Assembly: GCF_030252325.1 (NCBI RefSeq)
Contig: NZ_CP126981.1
Coordinates: 2,480,001-2,544,000, forward strand
Source of the DNA: Candidatus Mycobacterium wuenschmannii
Lineage (GTDB): Bacteria > Actinomycetota > Actinomycetes > Mycobacteriales > Mycobacteriaceae
Length of the DNA stretch: 64,000 bases
Direction of reading: 5' to 3'
The position numbers were made by a program, and so were the translations under genes. The notes below the pieces were generated by a model, which saw only the letters and a program-made list of their open reading frames with translations, was not told the DNA's origin and made no database searches. Below, piece by piece: positions 7,800 to 16,742 of the stretch. How positions within the stretch are numbered: position 1 is the stretch's first letter; every line of letters begins with the position of its first letter.

Positions 7800-8135
7800 T
7801 CAGCCGGTTTTGGTCAGTTGAATGGCGATGGGAGCAATCATCGGGCAATGGTAGGTGCCGGTCAGCGCACCGTCGTCGATGGTCGTCGCGCAACCGGCGT
7901 TGGTGGTGCCGGACCAGCCACCGCCCTGCCGGTGCAACTGACCATGTGCACCACCGTCGATGCTGAGACACCCCGCGCCACAGGACGACATCGCCCACTC
8001 GAAGCCGCCGTCTCGCAGTCCATCCCCCGTGACGTGATAGGTACCGCCGGTGAGTTCGGCATGAGCCGGGACCGCCATTGCCACCGCGACGCTCGCCAGC
8101 AGCGCCGCCATTACCCCAAATCGCTTGTCTGCCAT
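7800..8135 (-). CDS. Small secreted protein of unknown function
   Basis: A 111-residue protein with a signal peptide (hydrophobic residues 8-24, AHA cleavage) and a mature domain with four Cys residues, probably forming disulfides, and repeated Gly/Thr-rich strands. No family is recognised. It is likely a small folded extracytoplasmic protein. It stands alone between the nuclease gene and the broken VOC gene on the same strand. Confidence 0.65.
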   Translation of the reverse strand: MADKRFGVMAALLASVAVAMAVPAHAELTGGTYHVTGDGLRDGGFEWAMSSCGAGCLSIDGGAHGQLHRQGGGWSGTTNAGCATTIDDGALTGTYHCPMIAPIAIQLTKTG

Positions 8136-8199
8136 CGGCCGAGCCTAGGTACGGGAGCCCGCGCGGCGCTACGGGGATATCCCTGGTATTCGCTATGAG

Positions 8200-8553
8200 T
8201 TACGGATGAAAGCTCGGATCATTCTGCGGCGGAGCCGGTGAATCCGTAGCTAGGACAGCGCCCTTCGCGCCTGCAGGAGAACGCCGGGCACCGTGGGTGC
8301 GAGGTCTTTCCGGCTCATTGATGCCGACGGCTTGATCGGCGTGCGTCAACCTCGTCCCGGCGCGGGCCGGCTGGATGCCGATGTAGCTGTGCGGGTTGAC
8401 ATTTCGTGTCATGTAGTAAATCGACTGGTATTCCATGTCGAGTGACGAGAAGCTACTGAAGCCCAGCCAGCCGAACAGCGCGTCGTAGAACTCGATCGAT
8501 TTCTCGTAATCGAGCACCGCGAACTCGACGTGACTGACACCCCGCCACCGCAT
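8200..8553 (-). pseudogene. Truncated VOC-family gene (first module only)
   Basis: The first 70 or so codons encode one good VOC module (MRWRGVSHVEFAVLDYEKS onward to HADQAVGIN). A VOC fold needs two such modules, but after VGIN the reading becomes a low-complexity Pro/Arg/Ala stretch unlike any VOC second half. The gene therefore looks cut by a deletion or rearrangement near 8323. An ATG in a second frame begins at the same junction (8318) and gives a 22-residue reading ending at 8250, perhaps the tail of another lost gene. Probably non-functional. Confidence 0.6.
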
Positions 8554-8664
8554 TGCGCCTCCTCGACTTGTGAGCAATTCCAGCATGATTGTGCGGTTCT
8601 CGTCCATGACACCGGCTCGCGGCGCACGATCGGGCAATCGTCGTTGCCAACGAAAGGTCGAGCA

Positions 8665-9030
8665 ATGAACACAAGCCGCGTTCTCGCGGGCCTGACGGCC
8701 GCCGCTCTGATGTCGGGCAGCCTCGGCATGGTCGCCACCGCCCAGGCACAGCCTGGCATTCCGGCCCCTACCGACGACAACGGGTGGGGACCGCCGCATC
8801 ACTGGTGCCCTGGCGAACAACCCCGGCCGGCTACCGGAAACCACGTCACCGATCCGTTGAATTGGGACTGGAACGTCTGCCACACCTACTACTTCCTGTG
8901 GCCCGGGATGGGCAACGTCTCCAGCCTGATCTGGGACGGCGACAATCCGCCGGCCAGGCCCGGGCCGCCGATGGGTGTCTACTGCGACCCCGAGTCCTTC
9001 ACGAACTGCCGGATCGACAACCACCCGTAG
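8665..9030 (+). CDS. Trp-rich exported protein, paralogue B
   Basis: A 121-residue secreted protein with a signal peptide (about residues 1-28, AQA cleavage). The mature part shares HHWCPGE and NWDWNVCHTYY with the protein at 6860-7192, but adds a C-terminal segment with two further Cys residues. GAAAGG lies upstream of the ATG. The pair lie 1.5 kb apart on opposite strands and look like ancient paralogues. Function unknown. Confidence 0.72.
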   Translation: MNTSRVLAGLTAAALMSGSLGMVATAQAQPGIPAPTDDNGWGPPHHWCPGEQPRPATGNHVTDPLNWDWNVCHTYYFLWPGMGNVSSLIWDGDNPPARPGPPMGVYCDPESFTNCRIDNHP

Positions 9031-9034
9031 GCAC

Positions 9035-10057
9035 TCATCGCAGGTCGACGTATTCGAAATACGCGGTGCCGCGAATCGCGGTGCCACGGAACGTTCCGAC
9101 ATAGTCGTAGCTGCCAACGAATCCGGCTCCCAGCCCGTACACCCAGTCGCCGTTGCACCGGCCGCTGACGCTGATCACCTCGACCCCGTCCTGGCGCGCC
9201 GACCATCGCACGGTGGCAGGCATGGGCATGTCGTGGCCGCCTGGCGTCGGACGCGGCGTCGGCTCGTATTCCTCGATCTCGAACGTGGTGTCGAGCAGTT
9301 CGGACCCGTAGTCGTCCAGTCCGCGAATCCATGTCGCGTAGATGAGTTCGATGCCGCCCGCGCCCACCACCTTCGACGTCAACACCTGGGTGCGGTCGTC
9401 GATGTTGAGGACGTGATAGGAGAAGAACGGCACCGGCAGGTTCGGGCTGCCGGGTATCCGGACGGAGTGCAGCCCGATGCCGGTGGCGTACTCGAGCGTG
9501 CACAATCCGGAAATCGACTGTCCGCCAAGCGATCCGTCGTACTGGCACAGCAGGCTCCAGTGGGTGTAGAGGTCACCCGGCAGATCGACGAAATACGTCA
9601 CCTTGTCCGTCGCCCGGATGGCGAGGTCGACGGACACATCGCGATGAAAGCGCCGGAGGTGAAAGTCCGGGTAGGCGCCTTCGATGGTCAGGTCGTCTCC
9701 GAAGCGAACGAGGCGGCCGTCGGCGCTGAATTCGCAGTCCCGCGCGATCGAGTAGGTGTGCAGGCCCTCGCCACGCATACCGCCGGTGGCCGAGACCAGA
9801 TATGCGGTATCGCGCGCGCTGGTGGTGATCGCATGATCGTTGGAGAAGATCGCGATACCCGGCGTCCCGACGATCGACATGACCCCGAAGGTGCGGTACG
9901 GCTCGGGCAGGTTCGGGACCATCAGCCCGTAGTGCGCCCAACTCGACCGCACACCGTGGGGCGGCGCGAGCGGCGTGCGGGGATCGAAAGGACGGCCGAT
10001 TCGGCGGCTGTTGCGGTTGAGGCGTTGCGCGAACGCTGACACTGCCGATGCGATCAT
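9035..10057 (-). CDS. Conserved protein of unknown function (DUF6670-like)
   Basis: A 340-residue protein without a signal peptide, rich in short beta strands, and with an acidic Pro-rich loop (EYEPTPRPTPGG). It resembles a mycobacterial family of unknown function (I believe DUF6670); the all-beta pattern suggests a lipocalin-like two-barrel fold, but that is inference. It follows the PH-like gene by 22 bp on the same strand, so the two are probably cotranscribed. Confidence 0.65.
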   Translation of the reverse strand: MIASAVSAFAQRLNRNSRRIGRPFDPRTPLAPPHGVRSSWAHYGLMVPNLPEPYRTFGVMSIVGTPGIAIFSNDHAITTSARDTAYLVSATGGMRGEGLHTYSIARDCEFSADGRLVRFGDDLTIEGAYPDFHLRRFHRDVSVDLAIRATDKVTYFVDLPGDLYTHWSLLCQYDGSLGGQSISGLCTLEYATGIGLHSVRIPGSPNLPVPFFSYHVLNIDDRTQVLTSKVVGAGGIELIYATWIRGLDDYGSELLDTTFEIEEYEPTPRPTPGGHDMPMPATVRWSARQDGVEVISVSGRCNGDWVYGLGAGFVGSYDYVGTFRGTAIRGTAYFEYVDLR

Positions 10058-10079
10058 GGCTAGACCTTATTTGCCGGAA

Positions 10080-10463
10080 CTAGATGTAGGTCCTGAGCAC
10101 AGTGACGAAATCTTCCGGGTCCACCAGGCTGAGGCACAGCGTACGAACCTCACCCCAGCTATTGCTCTGCAGCCGAACCGATTTCGAGGTAACCGCCGGC
10201 GCGAGCGCGATCTCCACGATGCCGTCGCGCGATCCGTTGACCAACCACACGTCTCCGCTTGGGTGGACTCCCCACGAGAAGGGCCGCCGGTCGATGGCGC
10301 GCACCGACGCGATCTTCGTCAGCGGGACGTCCAACCGAAAAGCCCAGCCGTGCCTGACCTGCAGCGCGTCATCGGTCACTCTGATCATCGTGCGCTTCGG
10401 TCCGAGTCCGACGACGGTTGCCAGCGGGAGATACCAGCGGTCGTAACGCATCGCGAAGTCCAC
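10080..10463 (-). CDS. PH-domain-like small protein of unknown function
   Basis: A 127-residue cytosolic protein. The alternating strand pattern with a central basic-aromatic turn and a C-terminal helix resembles bacterial PH-like domains, but no family is firmly recognised. GTG 10463 is used; ATG 10451 is an alternative start. It leads the gene at 9035-10057. Confidence 0.6.
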   Translation of the reverse strand: MDFAMRYDRWYLPLATVVGLGPKRTMIRVTDDALQVRHGWAFRLDVPLTKIASVRAIDRRPFSWGVHPSGDVWLVNGSRDGIVEIALAPAVTSKSVRLQSNSWGEVRTLCLSLVDPEDFVTVLRTYI

Positions 10464-10556
10464 GTCGATATTGTCGCGCGACGGCGCCTGACCTCGACGA
10501 CAACCGAATTATCTGACTCGGCTGTAGACGACGTCGCCTAGCGCTACTCTTTGCTG

Positions 10557-11513
10557 ATGTTCGCGGGCGATAGGGCGCCTGACTTCACCCTGTACGACCA
10601 CGCCGGTCGGCCTCGGATCTTGTCTGCGCTGCTCTCCGAGGGGCCGGTGGTGCTGTTCTTCTTTCCGCTGGCCTCCTCGCCCATCTGCACTGCCCAGGCC
10701 TGCCATTTCCGCAATCTGAGCGACGAGTTCGCCCGGGTGGGCGCCCAGCGGGTGGGCATCAGCACCGACTCCGTCGATAAGCAGGCCCACTTCGCCCAGC
10801 AGCGATCGTTCGACTATCCGCTGCTCTCCGACACCGACGGCGTGGTCTCCGAACTCTTCGGGGTGCACCGCGGCCGCCTGGCCAGGCTGCGCAACTCCGT
10901 GGTGGAGCGGGAGACGTCCCGACGCGGACGGCACACCCGGCGCCGCGGCCTGCTGGCCCGATTTCTGCCGGTGCGGCGAACCACATTCGTCATCGACACC
11001 GACCGCACCATTCTCAAGGTCGTCTCCAGCGAGGTGCGGGCCATGGCGCACGCCGACGAGGCGTTGTGGCTGCTGAAGAACCGCGAGGTGCCGGCACCGC
11101 CACCGGAGATCGACAGTCCTCCGGTCGGGGATTGGTTCGTCGACACCGAATCCGCGGTCGAGCCGAGTCTGGTGCGGCCGTACACGCTGACCGCCGGGCG
11201 CACCGACGCCGGCGTCGACATCGCCCTCGACGCTCCGATCGAGGCCATCACCACGCAGGCGAAAGCGCGCTGGTCGAAAAACGATGTGCGCGGCCAGATT
11301 CTGACCGCCAGCGCCGGCGGCCCATCGGTTGCGGAAATCGCCTCGCAACTGTCCTTGCCGCTCGGGGCGACGCGGTTCCTGATCGACGAGTTGGCGACGC
11401 AGGGGTATCTGCGCGTGCATACCCCGCTCGGCGACTCGATGCCCGTCGACGACCGGCGCGAACTGATCGAACGAACCTTGCGCGGCCTACGGGCGCTGCG
11501 ACCCAGCTCGTAA
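10557..11513 (+). CDS. Peroxiredoxin fused to a DUF742 domain
   Basis: A 318-residue two-domain protein. Residues 1-165 form a Bcp-type peroxiredoxin with peroxidatic Cys44 and candidate resolving Cys49 (SPICTAQACHF), interrupted by a strongly basic insert of about 30 residues before TTFVIDTD. Residues 206-318 match DUF742: VRPYTLTAGRT at its start, then a winged-helix-like SVAEIASQLSLPLGATRFLIDEL and GYLRVHTP. DUF742 proteins usually accompany roadblock and small GTPase genes in actinobacteria, none of which is here. This suggests a redox input linked to a regulatory output. ATG 10557 is preferred over TTG 10551. Confidence 0.8.
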   Translation: MFAGDRAPDFTLYDHAGRPRILSALLSEGPVVLFFFPLASSPICTAQACHFRNLSDEFARVGAQRVGISTDSVDKQAHFAQQRSFDYPLLSDTDGVVSELFGVHRGRLARLRNSVVERETSRRGRHTRRRGLLARFLPVRRTTFVIDTDRTILKVVSSEVRAMAHADEALWLLKNREVPAPPPEIDSPPVGDWFVDTESAVEPSLVRPYTLTAGRTDAGVDIALDAPIEAITTQAKARWSKNDVRGQILTASAGGPSVAEIASQLSLPLGATRFLIDELATQGYLRVHTPLGDSMPVDDRRELIERTLRGLRALRPSS

Positions 11514-11524
11514 CACGCCGCTGG

Positions 11525-12424
11525 TTAGGTGACCCCGGCGGCCCACGCATCCATCAACGCCTCCCACAGCTCGGCCATGGTGAGCGTCGGGATTTCGTTG
11601 ATGGTGGTCAAGCCGTCGACTGTCGTTGTCGCCGAGGCGATTTGCTCCGCCGACAGGCCGAGGTAGGCCTCGTGCAGCTGCATCCCGAGGAAGATGTCCT
11701 GCCAGGTCGAGCCGACGGAGGCGGGATCCGCCCAGACGTCGCCGTCGATGTTGAAGATCTCGGTGGGAAACAGGTCGTTCGGAACACCGAGCGGGTTGGC
11801 GCCGAGCATCACGAAACGTAAAGCGTCGCTGGGGATTCCGTCGTCAAAGAGCTGTTGCTCGGCCAACGCGGCGATAGCGGCGCTCTGCGAGTACGTGAAG
11901 ATGGTCAGCGGGTCGCTGCACACCCCGGAAAGGTCGCAACCCATGCTGCCGGCGTCGTACTCCTCCATGATCGCGTTGATGAGGATCTGCTGACCCTCCG
12001 CCACGCTGGCTTCGAAGTCCATGGTCTGCGGGGTAGTCAGGGCCAGCGTTGTCGCGGCGTCGCCTTCGTACCCGTTCGGAAAGAGGTAGAGGTTCATCGC
12101 GGCGCTGATGTAGGCCTCGTTCGGCGTCGGCACTCCGGTGGCGCCCAGGATAAGCGCATGAGTCGAGCCCGCCAGGAACCCTTCGGCGTCATCGATCAAT
12201 TCCTCGGAGCCGTCGGTGCCGGTCACGCCGAACAGCCAGCCGAAGGCACTGGTCCACCAGTCGTTGGCGGCGGTGGAGGTGGAGGTGGAGGTAGAGCCGA
12301 CTAACGACGTCCACCAATCACCGGTCAAAGCGGCCAGCCAATCGTTGCCGTCGTCGGCGGTGGCCGGCGTCGCCAACGCAATACCCGCGCTGCACAGTGC
12401 GGCGCCCAGAATTACTTTCTTCAT
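11525..12424 (-). CDS. Secreted PE-PPE-domain serine esterase
   Basis: A 299-residue protein with a signal peptide (about residues 1-23, cleavage after ATA/DD) and a PE-PPE (PF08237) alpha/beta-hydrolase domain without any PE or PPE leader. The domain opens with ALILGATGVPTPNEAYIS and carries the nucleophile motif YSQSA. Such domains hydrolyse short-chain esters. A Ser-Thr linker near residue 45 is encoded by a six-base tandem repeat. The upstream region is unusually AT-rich for this genome. Confidence 0.82.
   Translation of the reverse strand: MKKVILGAALCSAGIALATPATADDGNDWLAALTGDWWTSLVGSTSTSTSTAANDWWTSAFGWLFGVTGTDGSEELIDDAEGFLAGSTHALILGATGVPTPNEAYISAAMNLYLFPNGYEGDAATTLALTTPQTMDFEASVAEGQQILINAIMEEYDAGSMGCDLSGVCSDPLTIFTYSQSAAIAALAEQQLFDDGIPSDALRFVMLGANPLGVPNDLFPTEIFNIDGDVWADPASVGSTWQDIFLGMQLHEAYLGLSAEQIASATTTVDGLTTINEIPTLTMAELWEALMDAWAAGVT
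12272..12295 (+). repeat. Six-base tandem repeat inside the PE-PPE esterase gene
   Basis: GGTGGA is repeated three times and followed by GGTAGA. On the coding strand it gives alternating Ser-Thr residues between the signal peptide and the hydrolase domain. Because the unit is six bases, copy-number change would alter linker length without breaking the frame. Confidence 0.7.
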
Positions 12425-12785
12425 CGGTCCCCCAAAGCTGTTCTCGACGGTGCTGCCTGCGCGTACGGCGAGTCCCCCGACGCCCGTTCAATTACTCAGG
12501 CTTGAATAAGTTAACGCTCAGGGTTTGTGCGAAAGGCCGAATTAAAAATTAAACTTCAAGACTTTTTTGGTCAGCAATTAATGCTGTTAGGAGCGTTTTA
12601 AACGAATGAAAGACAATTACTTCTCATTCGAACTTCACATTAATTTCCTTGGTCTGCCGGAAAGTTAGACTTTGATTCCGGCTGACTGGATTGGAATTTC
12701 TCGTCAGGAAAGGGCAGTTCGATACTTCAGGTATCGAAAGGCGTGCCTTCAGACGCTGGACCGCAATTCGACCGGGTCAGGATTC
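12425..12785. other. AT-rich intergenic region
   Basis: About 360 bp with no convincing gene. Its middle part (about 12500-12700) is roughly 40 percent G+C by eye, against two-thirds elsewhere, with A/T runs. It contains one perfect short palindrome (12718-12738). It could hold the promoter for the PE-PPE esterase and may be recently acquired DNA. Confidence 0.6.
12718..12738. promoter_or_regulatory. Perfect palindrome in AT-rich region
   Basis: TTCGATAC-TTCAG-GTATCGAA: two 8-bp arms around a 5-bp centre, followed at once by a second small inverted repeat (AAGGC-GT-GCCTT). It lies about 50 bp past the stop of the coiled-coil gene, so it may be an RNA hairpin or a regulator site; no T-run follows. 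Confidence 0.4.
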
Positions 12786-13145
12786 CTAGTGAAGGCGTTC
12801 CCGTCGCTCAGTCGCGGCCATCTCACGCGTCACTTCGGCCTCCTCACGGCGTTCGCCGGCGACCTGACGCTCTGCGCGGTCCGTTTCGCGAAGTCTTCGC
12901 GCTACTTCCTGTTCGACACTCGAGCCGTCGCGTTCGTCTGCTAACCGCTCGCGTGCGTCGGCGATCTTCTCGCGCTCGTCCGCGATCCGTTCCCGATCGT
13001 CGGCAATGCGGTCGCGCTCGTCGGCCAGGTGTTCGCGGCTGGTCAGCTCCCTTTCGCGCAACGCGATCGCGTTCTGGCGCACATCGAGGGCTGCTGCTGA
13101 CTGTTCATCGTCACCCGATGGGTCGCTCACAGACCCAACTGTCAT
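12786..13145 (-). CDS. Coiled-coil protein with heptapeptide repeats
   Basis: A 119-residue, highly charged protein. Residues from about 40 to 72 repeat a seven-residue unit of the form ADERERI four to five times, a classical heptad pattern, and the remainder is also Glu/Arg-rich. It should form a long parallel or antiparallel coiled coil. There is no signal peptide or membrane segment. ATG 13145 has GGGAAAG upstream. It is divergent, with an 82-bp gap, from another small helical protein; function unknown. Confidence 0.7.
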   Translation of the reverse strand: MTVGSVSDPSGDDEQSAAALDVRQNAIALRERELTSREHLADERDRIADDRERIADEREKIADARERLADERDGSSVEQEVARRLRETDRAERQVAGERREEAEVTREMAATERRERLH

Positions 13146-13227
13146 GACTTTCCCATCTTGTCGAGAATTGTTGCCCTGCAGAGAGGGTAACCGTCGCGAC
13201 AGGACATGGACAGATGGATAGATGGAC

Positions 13228-13512
13228 ATGGAATCTAGTCATTGCAGCAACATCGTCGAAGACGTCGAAGCCCGCGTTGCAGCAGTCCTAACCGCACTGC
13301 TGGACCGACGCGCCAGGTCGCGCGAGGTACTCGAAAAAGCAGATCAGGCCCTACAACGGGCCGACGCATCGATAAGTGACTCACGCCGGAGACTAAACGA
13401 CGCCGGATACCGACTCGACTCGTCAAGTGCGTTGGTTCAGCGTGCCGCCGACTTCCCACCTGACGATGCTTGGAACCGGAACTCGACCACATCGCCGTCG
13501 GCCATCACGTAG
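13228..13512 (+). CDS. Small helical protein, probable
   Basis: A 94-residue reading with helix-forming, Ala/Arg/Glu-rich composition over residues 8-75, suggesting a short coiled coil. The last 76 bases are antisense to the 3' end of ychF, and the C-terminal 25 residues look less natural. Support is the divergent pairing with the coiled-coil gene and the lack of any better use of the space. Function unknown. Confidence 0.45.
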   Translation: MESSHCSNIVEDVEARVAAVLTALLDRRARSREVLEKADQALQRADASISDSRRRLNDAGYRLDSSSALVQRAADFPPDDAWNRNSTTSPSAIT

Positions 13513-14537
13513 TCCTTGCCCTCGATGCGCACCTTGCCCGCGGACTTGGCAGATGCCATCGAACCGGCGGTCACCAGGTCGTCGTAGGACACGATCTCGG
13601 CCTTGATGAAACCCTTCTCGAAGTCGGTGTGAATCACCCCGGCCGCCTTCGGCGCGGTGTCGCCCTGGTGAATCGTCCACGCTCGCGACTCTTTTGGTCC
13701 GGCGGTCAAATAGGTCTGCAGCTTCAAGGTGTGAAAACCGGCCCGCGCCAATGCATCCAGGCCGCGCTCGGTCTGACCGATCGACTCGAGCAGCTCCGCG
13801 GCGGACTCCTCGTCGAGCTCGATCAGCTCGGACTCGATCTTGGCGTCGAGGAACACCGCATCGGCGGGCGCGACCAGCGCGCGCAACTCGTCCTTGCGGG
13901 CCTCGTCGGTCAGCACCGACTCGTCGGCGTTGAACACATAGAGAAACGGCTTGGTGGTCATCAGGTTCAGCTCGCGCAGAACCGACGCGTCGACGCCGGC
14001 GGCGAACAGCGTCTTGCCCGAGTCCAGCACGCCTTCCGCGGCAACGGCCGCGTCCAGCAACGGCTTTCGCTCCTTGTTGTTGCGGGCTTCCTTCTCCAGC
14101 CGCGGCACGGCCTTCTCCAACGTCTGCATGTCGGCCAGGATCAACTCGGTCTCGATCACCTCGATGTCGGCGCTCGGGTCGACCTTGCCGTCGACGTGCA
14201 CGACGTCGTCGTCGGCGAACACCCGGACCACCTGACAGATGGCATCGCACTCGCGAATGTTGGCCAGGAACTTGTTGCCCAGGCCCGCCCCCTCGGAGGC
14301 ACCCTTCACGATTCCGGCGATGTCGACGAAGGTCACCGGCGCGGGCACGATCTTCTCGGAGTCGAACATCACCGCGAGCTTGTCGAGCCGCGGGTCGGGC
14401 AGCGGCACCACGCCCTCGTTCGGTTCGATGGTGGCGAACGGGTAGTTGGCGGCGACCACGTTGTTTCTGGTCAGCGCGTTAAACAGAGTTGATTTACCGA
14501 CATTCGGCAAACCGACGATCCCAAGGCTGAGGCTCAC
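13437..14537 (-). CDS. ychF: Redox-regulated ATPase YchF (Obg/OLA1 family)
   Basis: A 366-residue P-loop protein of the Obg superfamily that binds ribosomes and favours ATP over GTP. G1 is GLPNVGKST (residues 8-16), G3 is [16 protein letters not shown], the usual NKxD is replaced by NADE in [10 protein letters not shown] (the YchF hallmark for adenine), and a C-terminal TGS domain (about 282-365) includes [12 protein letters not shown]. Length is normal. It is divergent from the DUF6542 gene, 87 bp apart. Confidence 0.96.
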   Translation of the reverse strand: MSLSLGIVGLPNVGKSTLFNALTRNNVVAANYPFATIEPNEGVVPLPDPRLDKLAVMFDSEKIVPAPVTFVDIAGIVKGASEGAGLGNKFLANIRECDAICQVVRVFADDDVVHVDGKVDPSADIEVIETELILADMQTLEKAVPRLEKEARNNKERKPLLDAAVAAEGVLDSGKTLFAAGVDASVLRELNLMTTKPFLYVFNADESVLTDEARKDELRALVAPADAVFLDAKIESELIELDEESAAELLESIGQTERGLDALARAGFHTLKLQTYLTAGPKESRAWTIHQGDTAPKAAGVIHTDFEKGFIKAEIVSYDDLVTAGSMASAKSAGKVRIEGKDYVMADGDVVEFRFQASSGGKSAAR

Positions 14538-14624
14538 AGGGACCCAAGTGTAGGAGTGGCGCGCCCACCCAGTGCTAACGAGGTCGTTACGCGTCTTTCA
14601 GCGTCCAGCCGGTACGGTCGACAT

Positions 14625-15656
14625 GTGTCAGAAGAGCAGGACCGGTCCGCGGGACCAGCGGATCACCGCTCGATCGTTCCGTCGGTTCCCGGGGTGCCGT
14701 GGTGGGGCGCGATCGTGGTCGCGGTCACCGGCGTCGCCGCCGGATTCGCCTTCGACGCGGGCTCCGGCAAGGAGCTGACCAGCGTCTTTTCCGGGCTCTA
14801 CGTCCTGGGTTGTCTTGCCGCGGTGCTCGCCGTCCGCCAGAACGGCGTCTTCACCGCCGTCATCCAGCCGCCGCTGATCTTGTTCCTCGCGGTGCCCGGC
14901 GCTTACTTCGTGTTCCACGGCGCCAAGTTCACCGGCGTGAAAGACCTCGTGATCAACTGCGGCTACCCGTTGATCGAGCGATTCCCGCTGATGCTGTTCA
15001 CCTCGGCGGGCGTGCTGATCATCGGCGTCGTGCGCTGGCTCCTGGGCCGGCTGCAGGCCGACGCTGCCGACGGCTCCGACGCGGCCGACGTCGCACGGAG
15101 GGGGCTGGCCGCCAAGCTCGCCGGACTCTTGAACCGCGGCGTCGCCGATGACGAGGCCGAGACGACCGAGCGGCCCGGCCGCCCGCGGGCGCGGCGCGAG
15201 CACGCCGTCGAGCGGTCCACGCGGTCGTCGTCGGCTGAGCGCCGGACCGGCAGGCGTCCGGCTACCTCGTCGCGCACCCGCCGCCCGCGACCGCCGATCG
15301 ACGATGCCGAGCCGACCCGCGAACCAGCCCGGCGACGCCGTCCCGCGCGCGAATTCGATGACGCCGAGCCGCCACGCCGCACCCGGCAACCGCGGGATCC
15401 GGAGTTGCGCGGCCGCCCGTCGCGGGAAGGCCGTCGCGACCCGAGCGCTCGCCGGATCCGCCCGGAGCCCCGCACCAGCCGGTTCGACCCGAGTGAGCCC
15501 TTCGACACCCCCCCACCGCGGCGCCGCCCGACGCCCAACGGCAATGGCGCGACGCATCACCCGATCTCGCAGGTCAGGTATCGGAAGGCCGCCGGCGACG
15601 AGTCTTACGACGAGCGCCCGCGCCGTCCGCGCCGGCCATCGGCCGATCGGGACTAG
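14625..15656 (+). CDS. DUF6542 membrane protein with disordered Arg-rich tail
   Basis: A 343-residue protein. The N-terminal third has four hydrophobic helices (about residues 22-145), matching the actinobacterial DUF6542 domain. The rest is a long low-complexity tail dominated by Arg, Pro, Glu and Asp, probably disordered and cytoplasmic. I use GTG 14625 ([10 protein letters not shown]). Its TAG shares the palindrome CTAG with the stop of the convergent ispH. Function unknown; position between ychF and ispH is conserved in mycobacteria. Confidence 0.75.
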   Translation: MSEEQDRSAGPADHRSIVPSVPGVPWWGAIVVAVTGVAAGFAFDAGSGKELTSVFSGLYVLGCLAAVLAVRQNGVFTAVIQPPLILFLAVPGAYFVFHGAKFTGVKDLVINCGYPLIERFPLMLFTSAGVLIIGVVRWLLGRLQADAADGSDAADVARRGLAAKLAGLLNRGVADDEAETTERPGRPRARREHAVERSTRSSSAERRTGRRPATSSRTRRPRPPIDDAEPTREPARRRRPAREFDDAEPPRRTRQPRDPELRGRPSREGRRDPSARRIRPEPRTSRFDPSEPFDTPPPRRRPTPNGNGATHHPISQVRYRKAAGDESYDERPRRPRRPSADRD

Positions 15657-16654
15657 CTGCGGGCGGGCCTGATCTCCCGAGGCAGCGCGAACACCAGCGT
15701 CTCGTTGGCCGTCGTCACCGGTTGCACCACGTCGTAGCCGTGCTCGGCCAGCCGCTCGAGCACGCCACGCACCAAGATCTCGGGCACCGATGCCCCGGAC
15801 GTCACGCCGACGGTGGTCACGCCCGCCAGCCAGGCCGGGTCGATGTCGTCGGCGTAATCCACCAGGTACGAGGCATCCGACCCGGCGCCCAGCGCGACCT
15901 CGACCAGCCGCACCGAGTTCGACGAGTTGCGCGAACCAACCACGATGACCAGCTCGCACTCCGGCGCCATCGCCTTCACCGCAACCTGACGGTTCTGCGT
16001 CGCGTAGCAGATGTCGTCGCTCGGCGGGTCCTGCAGCTTCGGAAATTTCGCCCGCAGCCGCTGCACGGTCTCCATCGTCTCGTCGACCGACAGCGTGGTC
16101 TGCGACAGCCAGATCACCTTGTTCTCGTCGCGCACCGTCACGCCGTCGACAGCGCTCGGGCCGTCGACCAGTTGCACGTGGTCGGGGGCCTCACCGGCGG
16201 TGCCGATGACCTCCTCGTGTCCGTCGTGACCGATCAGCAGGATGTCGAAGTCGTCGCGGGCGAAGCGTTTGGCCTCGTTGTGGACCTTGGTGACCAGCGG
16301 GCAGGTCGCATCGATGACCTTGAGCTGACGCTCGGCGGCGGTCTGGTGCACGGTCGGTGCGACGCCGTGGGCCGAGAACACCACGATGGCGCCCTCGGGG
16401 ACCTCGTCGGTCTCCTCGACGAAGATCGCGCCCGCGTTCGCCAGCGTCTCGACGACGTGGCGGTTGTGCACGATCTCGTGGCGGACGTAGACGGGCGCGC
16501 CGTGCTTTTCCAGCGCGCGCTCGACGGTTTCCACCGCGCGGTCGACGCCCGCGCAGTATCCGCGCGGCTCGGCCAGCAGCACTCGCTTGCCGGTGACGGG
16601 CTCGGTCACCGAGGCGGTGGCACCAGGGATGCCCATATTCACGGTCGGTGGCAT
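15653..16654 (-). CDS. ispH: 4-hydroxy-3-methylbut-2-enyl diphosphate reductase
   Basis: Last step of the MEP pathway: reduces HMBPP to isopentenyl and dimethylallyl diphosphate with a [4Fe-4S] cluster. All three cluster cysteines are present: RGYCAGV (Cys34), [11 protein letters not shown] (about Cys118) and [10 protein letters not shown] (about Cys216). The proton-relay Glu lies in [10 protein letters not shown]. The 333-residue length and the ATG at 16654 fit mycobacterial IspH. The stop overlaps that of the convergent DUF6542 gene. Confidence 0.97.
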   Translation of the reverse strand: MPPTVNMGIPGATASVTEPVTGKRVLLAEPRGYCAGVDRAVETVERALEKHGAPVYVRHEIVHNRHVVETLANAGAIFVEETDEVPEGAIVVFSAHGVAPTVHQTAAERQLKVIDATCPLVTKVHNEAKRFARDDFDILLIGHDGHEEVIGTAGEAPDHVQLVDGPSAVDGVTVRDENKVIWLSQTTLSVDETMETVQRLRAKFPKLQDPPSDDICYATQNRQVAVKAMAPECELVIVVGSRNSSNSVRLVEVALGAGSDASYLVDYADDIDPAWLAGVTTVGVTSGASVPEILVRGVLERLAEHGYDVVQPVTTANETLVFALPREIRPARS

Positions 16655-16742
16655 GCCAACCAGGGTACTTTCTGCCGACTCGACCTCGCCAACTCGCGCG
16701 CTCAGCTTGGAGTTGTCCGCCGGTTAAGGCAGGCTTGACCGC

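Noticed and set aside
8250..8318. A 22-residue reading in a second frame at the VOC break
   Set aside because: Too short to support a gene; reported only as a possible remnant of the rearrangement.
12672..12944. A 90-residue plus-strand reading in and after the AT-rich gap
   Set aside because: It runs antisense into the coiled-coil gene and shows no domain, and the start has no ribosome-binding site. Its AT-rich N-terminus looks like composition only.
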